Assembly: GCA_023227945.1 (NCBI GenBank)
Contig: JALOCC010000039.1
Location: 1 to 17,866, forward strand
Length of the DNA stretch: 17,866 bases
Source: Candidatus Omnitrophota bacterium
GTDB lineage: Bacteria; Omnitrophota; Gorgyraeia; Duberdicusellales; 4484-171
Reading direction: 5' to 3'
Position numbers and translations under genes: made by a program. How positions within the stretch are numbered: position 1 is the stretch's first letter; the number at the start of each line of letters is the position of its first letter. The notes under the pieces are model-generated. The model did not search any database. It saw nothing but the letters and a program-made list of their open reading frames with translations, and had not been told where the DNA came from. Positions 1 to 8,457 of the stretch are shown piece by piece.

Positions 1-677
1 GAAACTTCAAGAATACTGTGAGGCTTTTCTTCAAAATAAATTTCAGAATAAGCATTATCATAGGCAAGAATAATCCCGTATTTAGCGCAAAAAGCAACCA
101 GCTTTTTAAGAAATTCAAGCGGTGCGACCGCGCTGGTTGGGTTATTCGGATAATTCACATAAATGATTTTTGCTTTATTCCTGACGCTTTCAGGTATTTT
201 GTCTAAATCGGGTAAAAAATTATTTTTTTCTAAAAGCGGCATCTCATATATTTTCGCACCTGCGAAAACGGCAGCTCCGCGGTATCCGGGGTATCCCGGG
301 CTGGGTATAATTACATAGTCGCCTTTGTCAATAAACGCCAAAGGAAAATGTACAAGCCCCTCTTTTGACCCTATCAAAGGCAGTATTTCCTTATTTTCAT
401 CAAGGCTAACGCCAAATCGCTTTAAAAACCAACGGCTGATACTTGACCTAAGCGCCTGTTTTCCCTGATCCAAGGCGTACTTTTGGTTTTCTTTATTCTT
501 AGCTGCCTGATATAAGTTATCTATAACTCCTTGCGGCGCAGCTACATCAGGATCACCTATGCTTAAATCAATGAATTTTATTCCTTTATCACGTAACTCT
601 TTTTTTTGCCGGTCAATTTCCGCAAATAAATAAGGCGGCAGTGAAGTAAGCCTTTTTGATAATTCAAAATTTCTCAT
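1..677 (-). CDS. dapL: LL-diaminopimelate aminotransferase (partial, 3' end outside window)
   Basis: This is a PLP-dependent class I/II aminotransferase. It is expected to convert tetrahydrodipicolinate plus glutamate directly to LL-diaminopimelate, bypassing the acylated route. My translation of the minus strand from the ATG at 677 is open for 225 codons and runs off the window edge. The N-terminus (LPPYLFAEID, residues 13-22), GDPD (41-44), IGSKEG (102-107), PGYPGYRG (127-134), NYPNNPT (175-181) and YDNAYSEIYF (206-215, D207 being the PLP N1 aspartate) match the DapL group rather than aspartate aminotransferases. The Schiff-base lysine should lie beyond base 1. The gene starts 9 bp after dapB with no clear Shine-Dalgarno, so translational coupling is likely. 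Together with dapA, dapB, dapF and lysA it completes the lysine branch. Substrate specificity is inferred from motifs and context. Confidence 0.87.
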   Translation of the reverse strand, partial: MRNFELSKRLTSLPPYLFAEIDRQKKELRDKGIKFIDLSIGDPDVAAPQGVIDNLYQAAKNKENQKYALDQGKQALRSSISRWFLKRFGVSLDENKEILPLIGSKEGLVHFPLAFIDKGDYVIIPSPGYPGYRGAAVFAGAKIYEMPLLEKNNFLPDLDKIPESVRNKAKIIYVNYPNNPTSAVAPLEFLKKLVAFCAKYGIILAYDNAYSEIYFEEKPHSILEV

Positions 678-686
678 CGGTTTAGT

Positions 687-1412
687 TTATTTGTTTTTGT
701 CCGATAAAACATCATCCATTGAATACAGCCCAGTTTTTTTATTAACAACCCATCTTGCGGCAATCAGCGCACCCTTAACGAATATATCACGGGTTTTTGC
801 ATGATGGAATAATTCAATCCTGTCCACTTCGCTTTCAAGAATTATTCTGTGATCCCCGACGATTTCGCCTTCACGTATAGCTCGTATATCTTCGGCCTGG
901 CAGGATAGCCCTTCCTCGTTTATTATTTGCGCAATGCGCTTTGCTGTTCCGGAAGGAGCATCTTTTTTATGGATATGATGCGCTTCTTCAATTAACACTT
1001 TATATCCGCGTAAAGTTGAAGCTGCCGTCTTAGCCAGAGCAAACAAAAGATTAACACCCACACTCATATTCGGAGAAAAAACAATTGCTATTTTTTTTGA
1101 AGCTTCTTCTAATTGTTCTTGCTGGCTCATATCAAGGCCGGTTGTACCAATAACTGCGCATTTTTTGTATTTTACAATATGTGGCAAATTTTCTAAAGTA
1201 GCTACTGCAATAGTAAAATCAATAACGCAGTCACATTCTTTTATTGCTTCCAGATTATCCGTAACGCGAACGCCGTCTACAATCTTACCAACCTGTGGAT
1301 GGCCTTTTCTTTCTAACCCTACGACTACTTTAAAGTTTTTATCGCTGCGCGCTAAAGCAAAAATACGCTGGCCCATTTTCCCGCAAAATCCCGATATTGC
1401 CAATTGTAACAT
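687..1412 (-). CDS. dapB: 4-hydroxy-tetrahydrodipicolinate reductase
   Basis: The enzyme reduces the DapA product to tetrahydrodipicolinate with NAD(P)H in the cytoplasm. The 241-residue protein has the N-terminal nucleotide-binding glycines G8-x2-G11-x2-G14 and IGTTG at 88-92. SPNMSVGVN follows at 113-121. The catalytic signature EAHHIHKKDAPSGTA (143-157) includes the expected H145 and K149. REGEIVGDH (180-188) and a C-terminal FVKGALIAARWV helix follow. It is somewhat shorter than the roughly 270-residue enterobacterial enzyme, within the family's range. Its ATG follows the stop codon of the upstream STT3 gene with no intervening base. A strong AAGGAG at 1421-1426, 8 nt upstream and inside the end of that gene, supports this start and implies co-expression. 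Confidence 0.96.
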   Translation of the reverse strand: MLQLAISGFCGKMGQRIFALARSDKNFKVVVGLERKGHPQVGKIVDGVRVTDNLEAIKECDCVIDFTIAVATLENLPHIVKYKKCAVIGTTGLDMSQQEQLEEASKKIAIVFSPNMSVGVNLLFALAKTAASTLRGYKVLIEEAHHIHKKDAPSGTAKRIAQIINEEGLSCQAEDIRAIREGEIVGDHRIILESEVDRIELFHHAKTRDIFVKGALIAARWVVNKKTGLYSMDDVLSDKNK

Positions 1413-3998
1413 CTATTTAACTCCTTTTTTACTATCCGGCCAATTAATTTTATATAAATACATGCGGTATGGCGTATCTTTATTTTTTTGCTCAGCAACT
1501 AACTCAAAACGTTTCAAGCCTTTGCCTCGTAAAAAATATAATTTCACCAATAAACTCTTTGCCAGCGGAGCGTCTACGAGAAACGATTCGTATTCATCTC
1601 CGTTTTTCAATATAAATGCCGTATAATTGGCGTTTCCGTCACTGTACGCGTATTCTTTCATTGTATCTCCTTCCACCAAAAATAGGCACCCCGGTATAGT
1701 TGCTCCCACCTTAAAAAAATCATTCACAAGATAAACCTTTGGGGCTTTCTTGTCAAATATAATTCCGCTATCAAATATTACTAAATTTTCGTCATTCATT
1801 AGCTGGGCTGAACGAACAAAGTAAAACCGGTAGCCAGAATTGGCTATCCAAGAAATAGCTTCCGATTTATCCATTAACGCCATCGTCGAATACAATTGTT
1901 GGATTTCTTTATGTGAATAACCTAGGTTTGCCACTGCGTAATTAATGAAATCTTCTTTATTTAGTTGATTGAATTTTTGCCATGCTTCGGATTTTTTAAA
2001 ATCCCAGTTTGCTACGGAACTCATTATGAGCATTGTGTCCAAAATTCTATCAGCAAGAAGCACATAACCAGGCGGGGGCGGGCCATACATAAGTTTTAAA
2101 ATCTGGATAAGTTTTTCCTTATCTTTAACATATTTATTCAGAAGCTCACGGCTGTCATTCTCGTTCATTGAAATCATTTTATTTACCAGATTAAACGTTA
2201 ATATTTTATCCTTGATTATCTTATATAGCTCATCAAATGCCAAATTGCCACCGGAATCAAGCATGCGAAATATACCCATTGCTTCTTCTTCGTTTTGTGA
2301 AATTAAAGCCCGCGAAATCCAGTATGCAACTGGCGTATATTGCCAGCTTGCATCATAGAGTGTTGCGCGTTTAGATATAGTCATTATATAATCACCGTAA
2401 TCCCATTGCGTGTTGATGACAGCGTTTTTGGGCGTATTTTTTTCTATTTTCTCAAGCATATTAAACCAAACATCATTCATCATTGGAAAAAGATTCAATG
2501 CAGATACATTTTTGATCGATGGCAAAACCATCAAAATAAAAACAATAGGTAAGATCAAAACTTTACGGTTAATTTGTGGCATCCAGGACAATTTTCTATT
2601 TATAATACGCCGTTCAGCCAAAAGATCCCAAAGCATAGCGAATGGAATACCTAAAGGAATCACTAAAAAAATAAGAAATCTTGTTCCAAAAAAAGATAAA
2701 AATATTCCGGCTAAAAGCCAGGCAAAGAGAATGAACAGAAGAAAACGCTTTTGATCCGCACCTTTTACCCTTCTTTTCAAAATAAAAAGCAAGATAAGCC
2801 CGATAATGCCTCCAAAAACTACAACATTGCCGCCGCAGGCTTTTATGGCTGTGGGAATTGATGGCCGTTTTAGCTCCGCTATACTAAAGGCTATGTCCGG
2901 CCAGAAATTTTCAATCGTCAAACCGGTTCTGGCTTTCATATACAAAAGAGGCTCCAAAAACGAATTTTTTATTGCGCTTAAGCCAGATATTAAAAAAACA
3001 AATAAATATGAAAAAATAATAAAAAAAGCCATGATTAGAAATGAATCTTTTATTTTCGGAAATAAATTATGGCATTCATCGTAAATTATAAATTCAAGTT
3101 TATATAAAAATAAGCCAAAGATTATACAGAAAAATACAAGCCACCATGTCGCCCAAAAGGCCGAATAAATACCCACCAAAAATGCCGATATTAGTAAAAA
3201 CACATATTTTTTTGCTTTAGTTTCGAAATTTAATCCGCGCGCTAAAACTGAAACAATAAACAAAGCAAAAATTATGTTATACAGGTCAGTATCAAACCAC
3301 CCCAGGCTGGATCTTACCAGCAAAACTTCCGATAGCCCAATAACTACGCTGGCAATAAAACCACTCCAGCGGGAAATGCCAAATGTTCCACAAAAAAAGA
3401 ATATAGCCACAACCATAATTGAAGAAAGAAAAACAGGATAAAATGCGAGCGCATTCATTAAAGATATTTTGTCGTTTAGGAAATTGAGTAATTTGTAGAA
3501 AAATGCACCTAAATAATAATGAAATCTAATAGGTTCTACTTTCCTTCCAAATGGCGTAAATTGCAGATTATCCCACTCAATACCATTTTTAATACTGGTA
3601 CCGAAATGGCCGGTATTTAAAAAATTATCAATGCGGCGCATCCATCGGTAAGGATCTATTTCCAAAAGGTATGGCATACCGTTAGCGTCGAAGAAAACCT
3701 CTTTAGCTTCTTGACTGTCTTTAGCTATCTGCCCTGAAACTTCTTCTTTATTTTTTATGAGATACTCATCAAGCAAACTTTTCGAAAATCTTTGTTTTGT
3801 CGCGGAAGCAATCGTAGGGTAATTCTCGTTAAGATGTTTTTCTAAATTTGCTGAGATTTTCGCGTGTACCGACTCTTTTGTAATTTGATAAAAACTGTCC
3901 AGACGCAAAGTATTAAGACGCATGTAAACATTAATTGAGATGGAACCGGCAATTAGTATAGTAAGCACCAGCCACTTTTTAAATTTATTTACAGGCAT
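1413..3998 (-). CDS. STT3/PglB/AglB-like oligosaccharyltransferase (GT66-type membrane protein)
   Basis: This is a large polytopic membrane protein of 861 residues, probably transferring a lipid-linked glycan to asparagine on exported proteins. Visible STT3 features: a first TM helix at about 9-26; an acidic first-loop motif IDPYRW (114-119, D115 the likely metal ligand); roughly ten further TM helices to about 494; RSSLGWFDTD (229-238), matching the second DxD motif; SIAEL (372-376), matching the external-loop TIxE/SVSE motif; and QWDYGDY (531-537) in the C-terminal soluble domain, matching WWDYG with the first Trp replaced by Gln. DASWQ (549-553), SQNEEEA (567-573) and PPPPGYVLL (640-648) also resemble archaeal and deltaproteobacterial homologues. 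The first loop is unusually long, about 85 residues before D115. The gene sits between dapA and dapB, abuts dapB directly and has no clear Shine-Dalgarno. Glycan and targets are unknown. The family call is good, the activity inferred. Confidence 0.85.
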   Translation of the reverse strand: MPVNKFKKWLVLTILIAGSISINVYMRLNTLRLDSFYQITKESVHAKISANLEKHLNENYPTIASATKQRFSKSLLDEYLIKNKEEVSGQIAKDSQEAKEVFFDANGMPYLLEIDPYRWMRRIDNFLNTGHFGTSIKNGIEWDNLQFTPFGRKVEPIRFHYYLGAFFYKLLNFLNDKISLMNALAFYPVFLSSIMVVAIFFFCGTFGISRWSGFIASVVIGLSEVLLVRSSLGWFDTDLYNIIFALFIVSVLARGLNFETKAKKYVFLLISAFLVGIYSAFWATWWLVFFCIIFGLFLYKLEFIIYDECHNLFPKIKDSFLIMAFFIIFSYLFVFLISGLSAIKNSFLEPLLYMKARTGLTIENFWPDIAFSIAELKRPSIPTAIKACGGNVVVFGGIIGLILLFILKRRVKGADQKRFLLFILFAWLLAGIFLSFFGTRFLIFLVIPLGIPFAMLWDLLAERRIINRKLSWMPQINRKVLILPIVFILMVLPSIKNVSALNLFPMMNDVWFNMLEKIEKNTPKNAVINTQWDYGDYIMTISKRATLYDASWQYTPVAYWISRALISQNEEEAMGIFRMLDSGGNLAFDELYKIIKDKILTFNLVNKMISMNENDSRELLNKYVKDKEKLIQILKLMYGPPPPGYVLLADRILDTMLIMSSVANWDFKKSEAWQKFNQLNKEDFINYAVANLGYSHKEIQQLYSTMALMDKSEAISWIANSGYRFYFVRSAQLMNDENLVIFDSGIIFDKKAPKVYLVNDFFKVGATIPGCLFLVEGDTMKEYAYSDGNANYTAFILKNGDEYESFLVDAPLAKSLLVKLYFLRGKGLKRFELVAEQKNKDTPYRMYLYKINWPDSKKGVK

Positions 3999-4000
3999 AG

Positions 4001-4032
4001 ATTAGGTTGTACGGTTAATTAGTTATGTAAGT
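4001..4032 (-). repeat. Octamer-period repeat in the dapA/STT3 gap
   Basis: Read on the minus strand, the spacer splits into 8-nt units: ACTTACAT, AACTAATT, AACCGTAC, AACCTAAT. They share an AAC(T/C) start. The same unit type is found in the argG/argH gap on the other strand. There is no Shine-Dalgarno for the STT3 gene in this stretch, which is essentially all repeat. Confidence 0.45.
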
Positions 4033-4907
4033 CAAATAATGCCATATTCTATGAGGGCTTTTTTAAGCTTGCTCAAATTCCCTTCAGACATCGCACACAT
4101 CGGAAGCCGTAGGCTAGGCTCGCAAAGCTTCATCAAACCCATAGCGGTTTTTACAGGTATGGGGTTAGTTTCAATAAACATTGCCTTAATCAGCGGCAGA
4201 AGCTTATAATGAATTTTTTGAGATGCTTCGATATTTCCTTTTTGAAACTCGTTTACCAAATTAGCAACATCACGAGGTGCTATGTTGGCAACAACTGAGA
4301 TAACTCCTACACCGCCTATCGAAAGTACAGGCAGAGTGAGCGCATCATCACCGGACAATAAGTTAAAATTCTTTCCGCATAAAAGTTTTATGCGCGACAT
4401 TTGCTCCAAATTTCCGGATGCCTCCTTAACCGCAATAATATTCTTGCAATCACGGGCCAATTTTGCGATTGTTTCCGGTTCAATGTTTACTCCGGTTCGG
4501 GAAGCAATATTATATAAAATCATAGGAATATCAGCCGCCTCGGCGATAGCCTTAAAATGCTCATATAAACCGTTTTGTGTGGGCTTGTTATAATAAGGTG
4601 AAACCTGTAGCGACGCGGCTGCTCCTGCTTTTGCTGCGTGCTTTGTAAGCACTATGGCTTCCTGTGTTGAATTTGAGCCTGTTCCGGCAATTATCGGGAT
4701 TCTTCCTTTTGCCTCTTCAATACAGATTTCTATCACTCTTTCATGCTCTTCATAGTTCAAAGTCGCAGATTCACCGGTTGTACCGCAAGGAACAATTGCG
4801 CTGGTTCCGTTCTTTATATGAAATTCAATAAGCTTTCTTAATGCTTTTTCGTCAACGTTATCATTTTTAAACGGAGTAACAATTGCAACTATTGAACCCT
4901 TAAACAT
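4032..4907 (-). CDS. dapA: 4-hydroxy-tetrahydrodipicolinate synthase
   Basis: The enzyme condenses pyruvate with aspartate semialdehyde as the first committed step to diaminopimelate and lysine. The 291-residue TIM-barrel protein has the usual length. It carries CGTTGES (41-47, T43/T44), SPYYNKP (103-109), Y132 and R137 of the active site, the Schiff-base lysine K161 in VKEASG (160-165), and SGDD (185-188). The YN(V/I)P(S/G)RTG motif reads YNIASRTG, with Ala135 where Pro is common. The start overlaps the end of dapF by 8 bp. A hexa-G run (4913-4918), 5 nt before the ATG, can act as its Shine-Dalgarno. The usual E. coli-type lysine-inhibition site cannot be judged from sequence alone. Confidence 0.97.
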   Translation of the reverse strand: MFKGSIVAIVTPFKNDNVDEKALRKLIEFHIKNGTSAIVPCGTTGESATLNYEEHERVIEICIEEAKGRIPIIAGTGSNSTQEAIVLTKHAAKAGAAASLQVSPYYNKPTQNGLYEHFKAIAEAADIPMILYNIASRTGVNIEPETIAKLARDCKNIIAVKEASGNLEQMSRIKLLCGKNFNLLSGDDALTLPVLSIGGVGVISVVANIAPRDVANLVNEFQKGNIEASQKIHYKLLPLIKAMFIETNPIPVKTAMGLMKLCEPSLRLPMCAMSEGNLSKLKKALIEYGII

Positions 4908-5712
4908 AGTAACCCCCCTTGTAAACTATCCTGACCAAACCTTCAAGCCAAATATTGCTAACCTTAGAATTAGTCTTGCTGAAGAAAACTTTTAGTATCT
5001 CCCCGCCTCTCGTTTTTACCTTGATAACTCTGTTTCCGGATTTTTCTGACCCGTAACTTGAAAATATTGCAGATGCGGTTGAACCCGTGCCGCAGGCAAG
5101 CGTTTCAGCTTCTACTCCTCTTTCGTAAGTACGTACTTTTATAAAATCATCATTGACGATTTCGACAAAATCCACGTTAGTTCCATTGGGCTGGAATTTT
5201 TGATGATAACGGATAGCTCTGCCGATTGTGTGCACATCGATTTTATCAAGCCCTTCTACAAAAACTATCGCATGCGGAACGCCGGTATTTATGAAATTCA
5301 CTTTTAAATTCCGGTTATTCACTTTAAGCGGAATATCTAATCTTATATCTTTCGGCTCTGTAAACTTAATCCTTACATTATCCCCATTTATTTCTGACTC
5401 AACAACCCCTGCTTTAGTTTCTATTTTTAATTTTGTATTGCTCGTTTTGTGCTTTACGCTTTGCCAAAATGCTGCACACCTCGCGCCATTGCCGCACATT
5501 TCAGCCTCGGAACCGTCAGCATTGAATATGCGCATTCTTATGTCGGCCTTGCTTGATTTTTCAACCAAAAGCATACCATCCGCACCAACGCCATATTTTC
5601 TATCGCACATCTTTCTTGCTAATTCAGGGTTTTTAGCTTGCAGCTGCTCTGCGATAACCACAAAATCATTCCCCGCTGCAACCATTTTGCAAAAATTAAT
5701 TGTCTTCTTCAT
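4900..5712 (-). CDS. dapF: Diaminopimelate epimerase
   Basis: DapF interconverts LL- and meso-diaminopimelate, supplying lysine synthesis and peptidoglycan. From the ATG at 5712 the protein has 270 residues. It shows KMVAAGNDF (9-17), NADGSEAEMCGNGARC (64-79) with catalytic Cys73, TGVPHAI (143-149), and ETLACGTG (203-210) with the second catalytic Cys207. The reading frame stays open 51 bp upstream to an ATG at 5763. That extra stretch encodes MVYPEAVRPRQLEDLNK, unlike any DapF N-terminus, and runs through a hairpin-rich spacer element, so I chose the internal start. It has an AGAGGA about 10 nt upstream. The gene follows lysA by 69 bp and overlaps dapA by 8 bp. Confidence 0.95.
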   Translation of the reverse strand: MKKTINFCKMVAAGNDFVVIAEQLQAKNPELARKMCDRKYGVGADGMLLVEKSSKADIRMRIFNADGSEAEMCGNGARCAAFWQSVKHKTSNTKLKIETKAGVVESEINGDNVRIKFTEPKDIRLDIPLKVNNRNLKVNFINTGVPHAIVFVEGLDKIDVHTIGRAIRYHQKFQPNGTNVDFVEIVNDDFIKVRTYERGVEAETLACGTGSTASAIFSSYGSEKSGNRVIKVKTRGGEILKVFFSKTNSKVSNIWLEGLVRIVYKGGYYV

Positions 5713-5720
5713 TTTATTTA

Positions 5721-5756
5721 GATCCTCTAGCTGCCTCGGCCTTACGGCCTCAGGAT
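5721..5756. repeat. Nested inverted repeat in the lysA/dapF gap
   Basis: An inner GGCC-TTAC-GGCC hairpin (5738-5749) is enclosed by an outer pair, ATCCT (5722-5726) and AGGAT (5752-5756). The outer arm overlaps the likely Shine-Dalgarno of dapF. No U-run follows, so it is not an intrinsic terminator. It could be a small dispersed palindrome or a local RNA fold limiting dapF translation. Confidence 0.4.
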
Positions 5757-5781
5757 AAACCATTCGACAATAAAAATATCC

Positions 5782-7035
5782 TTAAGGTTCAATTATTTCA
5801 TCTCGGATTAAATCCGTAAAAGTCTCGCGTCTACGGATAAGAAATGCTTTATTCCCACGTACAAGCACCTCAGCGGCGCGCCTGCGGGAATTATAGTTAG
5901 AAGCCATACTAAAGCCATAAGCGCCTGCGCTCATTACAGCAAGATAATCTCCGGCGAGGACATACGGAAGCTTCCTTTCCTTTGCAAAATAATCAGCGCT
6001 TTCACAGATAGGGCCGACTACATCCACTTTTTCATAAGACGAAGGGCATGGGACATAAGACGTAGGAAGAACTTGGTGGTAAGCGTCATATAAAGCAGGG
6101 CGCACCAAATCATTCATACCCGCATCCACAACAACAAACTTCTTTACTGGTGTCGACTTTATGTACAATACTTTTGTAAGTAAAATTCCTGCATTTCCAA
6201 CGATAAACCTGCCAGGCTCCATTATAATTTTAAGCCCTGTCTTTTTGAGCAAAGGCAAAATTCTTTGTGCAAATTTCTCTGCGGTCTGCGGATTTTCTTT
6301 ATCATAAACAATACCCAGGCCGCCTCCGATATTAAGATATTTTAGATTAATACCCTGCCCTTTTAACTTTTCTATAAAAGAAGCTAATTTAAGTATTGCG
6401 GCAACATAAGGATCAGCCTCGGTTATCTGTGAACCTATGTGCATATGAAGCCCACAGATATTTAGGTTTGTGAATTTATAGCGTTGAATAATAATCTCAT
6501 AAGCACTATTAAAATCTATTCCGAATTTATTTGTAAGCTTACCGGTAGTAATAAACTTATGGGTTTTTGGTTCAACGTCAGGATTTATTCTTATTGCTAT
6601 GTTTGCTACTTTATTGAATATCTTAGCAATTCTATTTATATTTTCTAACTCGGCAATTGATTCAACATTAAAAGACAAAATGCCTCTTTTTATGGAAACT
6701 CTGATTTCTCCGTCAGTTTTTCCGACTGATGCATAAACGATTCTTTCCGCCGGGCATCCTGCTTTTATTGCGCGGAAAAGCTCCCCTCCCGAAACGATAT
6801 CAAGCCCTGCGCCTTTGCTGACTAAAGCTTTTAAAATAGATAAATTAGAGTTCGCTTTTACCGAATAACAAATAAGGGGATTTATTTGCCTAAAAGCTGA
6901 TTTCAATTTTGAATAATGGTCAATTAAAGTAGCATAGCTATAAACATAAAGAGGCGTGCCAAATTTTCTGGCAAGCTTCTCAACAGAAACACCTTCACAA
7001 TAAAGCCGGTTATTTTTGTATTTAAATTCGTGCAT
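5782..7035 (-). CDS. lysA: Diaminopimelate decarboxylase
   Basis: This PLP enzyme decarboxylates meso-diaminopimelate to L-lysine, the last step of the pathway. The 417-residue protein is the usual length for the fold-type III alanine-racemase-like family. PLP lysine K60 lies in CYSVKAN (56-62). HIGSQ is at 199-203, the GGG phosphate loop at 237-239, EPGR at 273-276, GPICESAD (341-348) holds the active-site C344 donated to the partner subunit, and GAYGFSMASNYN is at 371-382. It starts 18 bp after argH with AAGAG 7 nt before the ATG, linking the arginine block to the lysine block in one transcript. No attenuator or lysine riboswitch is visible upstream, and the gap has no room for one. Confidence 0.97.
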   Translation of the reverse strand: MHEFKYKNNRLYCEGVSVEKLARKFGTPLYVYSYATLIDHYSKLKSAFRQINPLICYSVKANSNLSILKALVSKGAGLDIVSGGELFRAIKAGCPAERIVYASVGKTDGEIRVSIKRGILSFNVESIAELENINRIAKIFNKVANIAIRINPDVEPKTHKFITTGKLTNKFGIDFNSAYEIIIQRYKFTNLNICGLHMHIGSQITEADPYVAAILKLASFIEKLKGQGINLKYLNIGGGLGIVYDKENPQTAEKFAQRILPLLKKTGLKIIMEPGRFIVGNAGILLTKVLYIKSTPVKKFVVVDAGMNDLVRPALYDAYHQVLPTSYVPCPSSYEKVDVVGPICESADYFAKERKLPYVLAGDYLAVMSAGAYGFSMASNYNSRRRAAEVLVRGNKAFLIRRRETFTDLIRDEIIEP

Positions 7036-7053
7036 GACTAAACTCTTTCTAAA

Positions 7054-8442
7054 TTATTGCTTACGAGAAATTAACCTTTTAGACCAAAGAGCTAACTGCT
7101 TTGCCACAAGGCGAGGGTTAGTGCTTCCATGGGAAGTTTTCAAATTGACGGAAGCCCATGCATTAAGTATATTTTTTATTCCGGAATCCAATTTATTGCT
7201 GTATTTTTTTAATTCCGACGGCTCAAGACTTGAAATGTTTATGCCTTTATCAAGCGAATCCCGTACTAATCTTCCCACAATATCATGCGCTTCTCTGTAC
7301 GATAATCCTTTTTTGATAAGATATTCTACGATATCGACGGAAAATAACGATTCATCCATTACCCTTTGCGCGATGACATCTTCCTTAACATTTATATTTT
7401 TAAAAAGTTCAGCTAATATTGTTAAAATATTTTTTATAGTATCTACGGAATTAAAAAGCGGCGGCTTATCAAGCTGTAAATCTCTATTGTAAGAAAACGG
7501 CAGCCCTTTCATAAGTATTAAAACACTTGAAAAATCTCCGTGGATTTTTCCGACAAACCCCCTTACAAGCTCAAGCACGTCGGGATTTTTCTTGTGCGGC
7601 ATAATACTTGAACCGGTACAGAAAGAAAAATCAATGTCAATAAAATTAAATTCTCTTGTCGACCAGAGAATCAAATCTTCCGAAATGCGCGAAAGATGCA
7701 CGGCTAAGATAGATAAATCAGCAAGCACCTCAATTATAAAATCCCTGTCACTTACGCTATCTATACTGTTTTGAGTAACATCCTTAAATTCCAACTCTCT
7801 TGCGACATATTTCCTTTCTATAGGAAGCCCGGTTCCTGAAAGAGCGCAACTGCCAAGAGGCATTTCATCTATTCTTTTGTAAGCATCAAGAAGCCTTGCT
7901 TTATCCCGCTCTAGCCCTTCGATATATGCAAGCAAATGATGCGCAAACAAAACACACTGGGCAGTTTGAAGATGGGTATAGCCCGGAATAATTACTTTAG
8001 AATTATTCTTTGCAAAGCCTAATATAGCTTTCTGCAAAAATTTTATTAAGTGTTCCAGTTCTTTTACTTCTTCTTTCAAATACATCCTGACATCCAAAGC
8101 AATCTGGTCGTTTCTTGACCGTGCCGTGTGTAATTTGTTAGCTGCCGGGCCAATTTTTTTAAAAAGCACATCCTGAATATTCGAATGCACGTCTTCTGCT
8201 TTTAAATCGAATTTGAATTTTCCCGACTTAACATCCTGTAAAATAGAAGAAAGCCCTTTTACTATCAACGCAGCATCATTGGCCGGTATTATTTTCTTGA
8301 CTCCCAGCATTCTCGCATGGGCAATACTGCCTAATACATCATATTTTGCCAATTTCTTGTCAAAAGAGATGCTGGAAGTAAAAGTATACGTAAGCAAATT
8401 CGTTTTTTTGGCAAATCTTGTTCCCCACAATTTCTTCGCCAT
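7054..8442 (-). CDS. argH: Argininosuccinate lyase
   Basis: ArgH splits argininosuccinate into arginine and fumarate, the final arginine step. The 462-residue protein of the fumarase/aspartase superfamily has EDVHSNI (83-89), HTARSRNDQ (105-113), PGYTHLQTAQ (153-162, H157 the likely catalytic base), and the signature GSSIMPHKKNPDV (277-289) with the catalytic serine loop. It begins MAKKLWGTRF, a normal ASL start. An AGGAG core at 8449-8453, 6 nt before the ATG, supports that start. A 49-bp spacer made largely of 8-nt repeat units separates it from argG. Nothing is missing from the active site. Confidence 0.97.
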   Translation of the reverse strand: MAKKLWGTRFAKKTNLLTYTFTSSISFDKKLAKYDVLGSIAHARMLGVKKIIPANDAALIVKGLSSILQDVKSGKFKFDLKAEDVHSNIQDVLFKKIGPAANKLHTARSRNDQIALDVRMYLKEEVKELEHLIKFLQKAILGFAKNNSKVIIPGYTHLQTAQCVLFAHHLLAYIEGLERDKARLLDAYKRIDEMPLGSCALSGTGLPIERKYVARELEFKDVTQNSIDSVSDRDFIIEVLADLSILAVHLSRISEDLILWSTREFNFIDIDFSFCTGSSIMPHKKNPDVLELVRGFVGKIHGDFSSVLILMKGLPFSYNRDLQLDKPPLFNSVDTIKNILTILAELFKNINVKEDVIAQRVMDESLFSVDIVEYLIKKGLSYREAHDIVGRLVRDSLDKGINISSLEPSELKKYSNKLDSGIKNILNAWASVNLKTSHGSTNPRLVAKQLALWSKRLISRKQ

Positions 8443-8457
8443 TTCTCTCTCCTTTTA

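Noticed and set aside
1165..1626. Plus-strand open frame of about 150 codons
   Set aside because: It lies antisense to dapB and the STT3 gene and shows no recognisable domain; it mirrors the coding frames on the other strand. The same holds for the other plus-strand frames in the window.
5712..5763. Upstream ATG extending DapF by 17 residues
   Set aside because: The added residues do not resemble a DapF N-terminus and translate a palindromic spacer; the ATG at 5712 gives the family's normal start.
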